A DNA stretch of 64,000 nt from Adiantum capillus-veneris (taxonomy: Eukaryota > Streptophyta > Polypodiopsida > Polypodiales > Pteridaceae), in contig CM043952.1 of assembly GCA_014529385.2 (NCBI GenBank), forward strand, positions 65,620,370 to 65,684,369, given 5' to 3'. The position numbers and the translations under genes are program-made. Under the pieces are notes generated by a model, which saw only the letters and a list, made by a program, of their open reading frames with translations, was not told where the DNA came from and did not search any database. Shown here piece after piece: positions 60,139 through 64,000 of this stretch (its first letter is position 1; each line of letters opens with the position of its first letter).

Positions 60139-61640
60139 CCCAAAAAAGGGAAGGACATAATGAAAGAGGGTTTCCTCTTCGAAGGACAGACATGAAATTC
60201 CTACAATGTTTGAGGTTGGTGAGAGTTCATGGCCACCCTGGTCTGTACCTCCTGTTGATGTAAATGCTCTCCCAGTGCAGAGCTTTATGATTAGGAAACT
60301 TGAAAAGATGATGCGTTCATGACTCAGTTAGTTGCCGCTATGAACGTGTTTTCCCAACTGGTGCAAAACCCAAGATTTATGGAGTTTTTGCAAGCGCCAC
60401 CAATGCCACAACAGTCAAGGCAACTCACACAACCCGTGGAGTCTATTGAGGCTCAAGCCCAAGTACTTCATGCGTTTCGGTAGGAGAGGGAGCACTCTCA
60501 TGTTGCACGGAGTCAGGGGCTCCAAAACAGGTTCCTTCCGTCCATGAACAGGTGGTTAGGACACCTATTCTATAGGCTTTGCTAGTTCAGTTTTCCACCT
60601 TTCCAAGCCCGCATGTTGCGTTACAGAGACAGGGAACCAGTTCCCAGACAATGCATCAGTTTTTTACACCATCCAAGGTACATTTTGGGTATTTTAGGGG
60701 TAGAACTGTGTTTCAAAGTATGGCTGGTTATGCGTTGGAAACCAGCATTATATGCCAGGAACAATATTTGGGGGATATGCAAGGTATGATCTCAAATCCC
60801 ATGTATGGTAGCATCGGTATGCAACAGGGGTTTAAGAGGAACCAGGGCCAGTTTGGGAAACCTCAAGGTAATTTTGGCATGGCTGGTTTTTTGGATAGGA
60901 GTCAGATATAGCACCTATGACCCAAAATGTCAATAGTCAAGAGGCGCCAATGATCCCTATCACAGTGCCCATGGTGCATGCATTTCCCTATGACAATTTG
61001 GGGACACTTGAAAAACCAAAAGCATACAAAGAAGGTGGTGCAACTGTTAAGTTTGAAACTTTTTGTGGCTTTGAGGATAAGGCAAAGGATCTTACTTTCC
61101 TCCAGCAATTTGATATAGCTTATGCAGAGGGGAATTTTACAGAGGCGTCTAAGGTCAGGAAAGCTGCCACTTTCTTGAAAGGCAATGTGCTTACATGGTG
61201 GACGACCCTCTTGATGCAAGGACAAACCCTCGCCACATGGGTATACTTCAAGCAAATGTTTGTATCTGCATGGGTGTCAAATGAATTTGAAGCCGACGTC
61301 ATGAGTGATTGACACCAACTCACTGCGGCTACTTGCAAGAGCCTATAGGAGTACAATCGGAGGTTTTGTAAATCATGGCTCTGAGTAAACTCCTATAGTT
61401 TCGTGCCATTGACAAAGCAGATAGAGAAGTATTGTTGTGGGTTGCCTAAAGGGCTTCGAGATTACTGTAAAAAGAACAGAGTTGCTACCCTCACTCAGCT
61501 TATGGAAGTTGCCAACACTGGTCTTGCCTTGTTGAAGGGAGAGGACAATGGATTTTCCGGCAACGTTAAAAGGGGGGGGGGGGGGGCAACAAAAGAAAAA
61601 TTCAGTAAAAAAGCCCTTTGCAAAAGCGGCTCCTGAAGCA
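60139..61640 (+). pseudogene. Element 5 gag
   Basis: Decayed plus-strand gag. The N-terminal part near 60310-60480 reads TQLVAAMNVFSQLVQNPRF and LQAPPMPQQSRQL. The open 131 codons at 60917-61312 are the capsid core: VKFETFCGFED, LTFLQQFDIAYAEGNFTEA, VRKAATFLKGNVLTWWTTL and FKQMFVSAW. 61403-61636 continues YCCGLPKGLRDYCKKNRVATL, then a G15 tract at 61572-61586. Frame changes at about 61315 and near the G run. The same gag type occurs as a fragment at 22525. Confidence 0.78.
61572..61586. repeat. G15 homopolymer inside gag
   Basis: Fifteen consecutive G within former coding sequence. Confidence 0.95.
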
Positions 61641-61775
61641 TCATAGGGGTCAAAAAAGGACAACAAGGATAAGGACTCAGCCGGGACTTTTGGAGTGGAG
61701 GCAAAGAAGCAAAAAAGGAAGCCTTTTGTGCGCAAGTTGCTTGAGGAAAAGAAGGTCTTGATGACTAAAAATAAA

Positions 61776-61817
61776 TGATTTATATGCGAGCAGCCTAGTC
61801 ACTTTGCTGCAAATTGT
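61776..61817 (+). pseudogene. Element 5 zinc knuckle with lost first Cys
   Basis: Reads stop-F-I-C-E-Q-P-S-H-F-A-A-N-C. This is a CX2CX4HX4C nucleocapsid knuckle whose first Cys codon is now TGA. It sits at the expected place between capsid and protease and is followed by a Lys/Arg/Pro-rich stretch. Confidence 0.8.
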
Positions 61818-61959
61818 CCACAAAGGAAAAGGCCAGCTGATTCGGATGATAAAGAAGATAAGAAAGGAAAGAAGCCTAAGCCCATGGCAGGTTTGGTGCC
61901 AGATATGGTGGGTGATAGGTCAAACATAGATGCCATCTAGTTATGTAGAGCATGGGGTA

Positions 61960-62330
61960 AAGTTAGAGATCAAACGACACTCATCTTCTTTGATCCAGGT
62001 GCCAAAGAAAACTTTATCTCACCAGAGTTAGCAATGAAGCTGAGCATCAGCGTTGAAGAGATGGGTACACAGCAGAGGCAGGGTTGGCATGTCCTGGCCA
62101 CTTAGAGTGTGTTACTCCCATCATTGGAAAGCCCTGCCTGCATATTCAAGCATATGTGGACACATAAGAATTTTATATCATTCCGCTGGAAGGGTGCGAT
62201 GCGCTACTGGGAAAGTCGTGGATCTTCCAAACACATGGCATGCTGGATGTTTGCGACAAGACGATCACCCTTCAACATAGGGGCAAAACTCATGTTTTGG
62301 ATGTAAAACTTAAAGGGGAGTCTGTCCCTA
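61960..62330 (+). pseudogene. Element 5 protease with D-P-G loop
   Basis: Plus strand reads LIFFDPGAKENFISPELAMKL, the retropepsin loop with Pro in place of Ser/Thr, then after about 70 residues CDALLGKSWIFQTHGMLD, the counterpart of the ILG-x-PWL block, and a beta strand ITLQHRGKTHVLDVKL. A TAG and frame changes lie between. It precedes the RT in normal gypsy order. The Asp is kept but the loop residue is changed, so it is probably a decayed copy. Confidence 0.7.
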
Positions 62331-62499
62331 TTGAATATGCTTCAGCTATTACTTCTGTAATAAAAAATCATCTTTCTGTGTACTTGATCTTTGCCTATGA
62401 TGTTTTAGATAATTGTCAGTCAAATTTATTTGCGCTATATAAAAAAAGGTCAGCTTTTTTGCGAGAGTTTAACGAGTGTTTTTTTGATTCATTATCGTT

Positions 62500-63415
62500 G
62501 CAATTGCCGTCAGAGAGGCTTGAGGACCATGCGATAGATTTGGTGTCAAGGTGTAGCCCACCGAATAGACCTCCCTACAGGGTTAGTGCGGCATAACAAA
62601 AAGAGATTATGGGCTAGGTAGAGGAGCTTTTAGAGAAGGGACTGATTCAGCCTCGTTCTTCACCTTTTTGCTTCCCAGTGCTTTTAGTGCAGAAGAAGGA
62701 TGGCTCTTGGCACATGTGTATTCACTACTATGTGTTGAACAAGAATACCATCAAGAACAGGTTTCCTATCCCAAGGATTGATGATATTCTTGACCGTTTA
62801 GAGGGTGCTACAATTTTTAGCAAGATATACCTTACGAACGGGTACCATCAGATTTGTATAAGGCTAGAGGATGTGCACAAGACTGCATTTAGAACAACAT
62901 TTGGTCTTTAGGAGTTCTTAGTGATGCCATTTGGTCTTACAAATGCTCATGCCACGTTTAATAGAATGATGGACTGGATTTCCCGCTCACATCAGAAGTT
63001 TGTTGGCACATTCTTCGACGACATGATAGTCTACTCGAAGAATGAAGAGGAGCATAGGCATCACTTGACCATTGTGTCCGAATAGCTGTGTAGTCTCACA
63101 GGTTACTTGTCAATCCTAAGAAAAGTAAATTCTTCTTGGAAGAGATCCTCTTTCTTGGCCACATAGTGTCAAAGGATGGTGTCCGAATGGATCCCACAAA
63201 GGTTGAAGCTATTAAGACGTGGCGAGACTTAAAGACTGTGCACGATGCCCGAAGCTTGGGATTGTGCTCTTACTATAGAAGGTTTATCAGGCATTTTGCA
63301 GAGATAACTTCACCTCTGCACGCTTTGCAAAAGAAAGAGGTCACTTTCGGATGGACCCAAAAAAGAGATTTCAGCTTTTAGTCTCTTAAAGGAAAAGTTG
63401 ACTTCATATCCCGTG
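62500..63415 (+). pseudogene. Element 5 reverse transcriptase
   Basis: ERLEDHAIDLVSRCSPPNRPPYRVS leads in. The open piece 62678-62911 holds [39 protein letters not shown] (the motif A position has Tyr where D-L is expected) and TTFGL, then TAG where most elements have Tyr. It continues FLVMPFGLTNAHATF, FVGTFFDDMIVYSKN (catalytic FFDD) and EILFLGHIVSKDGVRMDPTK, and ends RRFIRHFAEITSPL. Closely similar in layout to the Element 2 RT. Several stops and a frame change near 63085. Confidence 0.85.
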
Positions 63416-63690
63416 ATTGTTTTACCTGATCTCAGAAAATCATTTGTGGACTAGTGTGATGCGTATGGCAATAGCATCGGAGCGGTGCTGATGCAAGATG
63501 GACGGGTAGTAGCTTATGAAAGTAGAATTTTGCAAGGGCCAGAGAAGACTATGCAAATCTATGAGAAAGAGCTTTTGGTCGTGATTCGTGCGCTCTCTAG
63601 TTAGAAGCACTACCTCTTAGGTGTTGATTTTGTTGTCCAAACATATCGTCAGACCTTGCGTTACTTCTTGACACAATCAAAGCTATCCAA
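63416..63690 (+). pseudogene. Element 5 RNase H, truncated
   Basis: Reads VIVLPDLRKSFV, AYGNSIGAVLMQDG, VAYESRILQGPEKTMQIYEKEL and HYLLGVDFVVQTYRQTLRYFL, typical gypsy RNase H with stops. The first Asp (in V-D-x-C-D-A) survives next to a TAG. Similarity stops abruptly at about 63690, before the expected end of RNase H, so integrase and the 3' LTR are absent. Confidence 0.75.
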
Positions 63691-64000
63691 AAATCACAAC
63701 ATCATAAGCACTACCACTGTAATATCCTCATTGTTTATCTAGAATGCTCTACTTTAAAGACATTAGTATAAAAAATTTGACACTCTTGGAGAATTTATTC
63801 TTGTGAAGCATATGTTTAGAGTTATTGCATGTACAACCAAGAGATGAATTTACTAATTTTGGTATCTTTTTCTATACAATATATAATGCAGCTTAAAAAT
63901 TTTAAGGAAGGAGAGGGCCTCCACGTGTCACTCATTGGTTCACTTTATTTTATTTTTACAAAACATCTGATCTAAAGTGCAAAAGTGAAGGGGTAAAACT
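63691..64000. other. AT-rich sequence after the Element 5 break, nothing seen
   Basis: No coding frame, repeat relation or LTR feature noted up to the window end. Confidence 0.5.

Overview
The window looks like a stretch of nuclear heterochromatin from a land plant with a large, repeat-rich genome. It holds Ty3/gypsy LTR retrotransposons primed by tRNA-Asp or initiator tRNA-Met, chromodomain integrases, plant L1-type LINE ORF1 with a DUF4283-like domain, solo LTRs with 5-bp target duplications, long CT/CA/TA microsatellites and poly(G)/poly(C) runs. No intact host gene was recognised. A fern or other non-seed plant is a guess only. Frames, motifs, palindromes, PBS, PPT and target duplications were read directly from the sequence. 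Family names come from motif recognition, and no database search was possible.

Layout. 1-2023: non-coding, with two copies of a 24-bp palindrome. 2024-14044 (minus): Element 1, a very large and nearly complete Ty3/gypsy element with LTR, tRNA-Asp PBS, long leader with three more palindromes, and gag, protease, RT, RNase H, two integrase zinc modules, integrase core, a second retropepsin-like domain and a W-x-P-K repeat tail. Its reading frame is cut into nine open pieces, every step in the same direction. 14045-28740: a nested region. It contains a roughly 3.7-kb duplicated block (copy 1 from 15892, copy 2 from 25028) carrying chromodomain-integrase relics. Copy 1 was later hit by a solo LTR (17659-18155) and by 2.2 kb inserted in a CA repeat. 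28740-33000: an unidentified decayed coding tract, a 5'-truncated LINE with a perfect 13-bp target duplication, and an HSP70 (HSPA12-like) gene fragment cut by an LTR. 32939-40600: two inverted copies of an apparently non-autonomous LTR element (family N1). It encodes only a coiled-coil, His/Asp-repeat gag-like protein and has LTRs of about 1.2 kb.

40600-64000: a chromovirus relic (Element 2, minus) whose protease is interrupted by a LINE ORF1 fragment; Element 3 (plus), a gag-protease relic; an AT-rich block; a gag relic related to Element 1 broken by a solo LTR with perfect GTGGC duplications; a LINE on the minus strand (55367-58620) itself broken by a solo LTR of the same family; and Element 5 (plus), a gag-PR-RT-RNase H relic that ends inside RNase H.

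How the parts work together: Element 1 alone carries all the domains of an autonomous element, though its frame is interrupted. Family N1 has LTRs, PBS and PPT but no polymerase, so it would need enzymes in trans. Nesting gives a relative order: the Element 1-like gag relic was entered by a LINE and separately by a solo LTR, and the LINE was then entered by another solo LTR. Best candidates for something undescribed are the repeated palindromes in the Element 1 leader, its duplicated integrase zinc module with a second retropepsin after integrase, and the N1 protein family.
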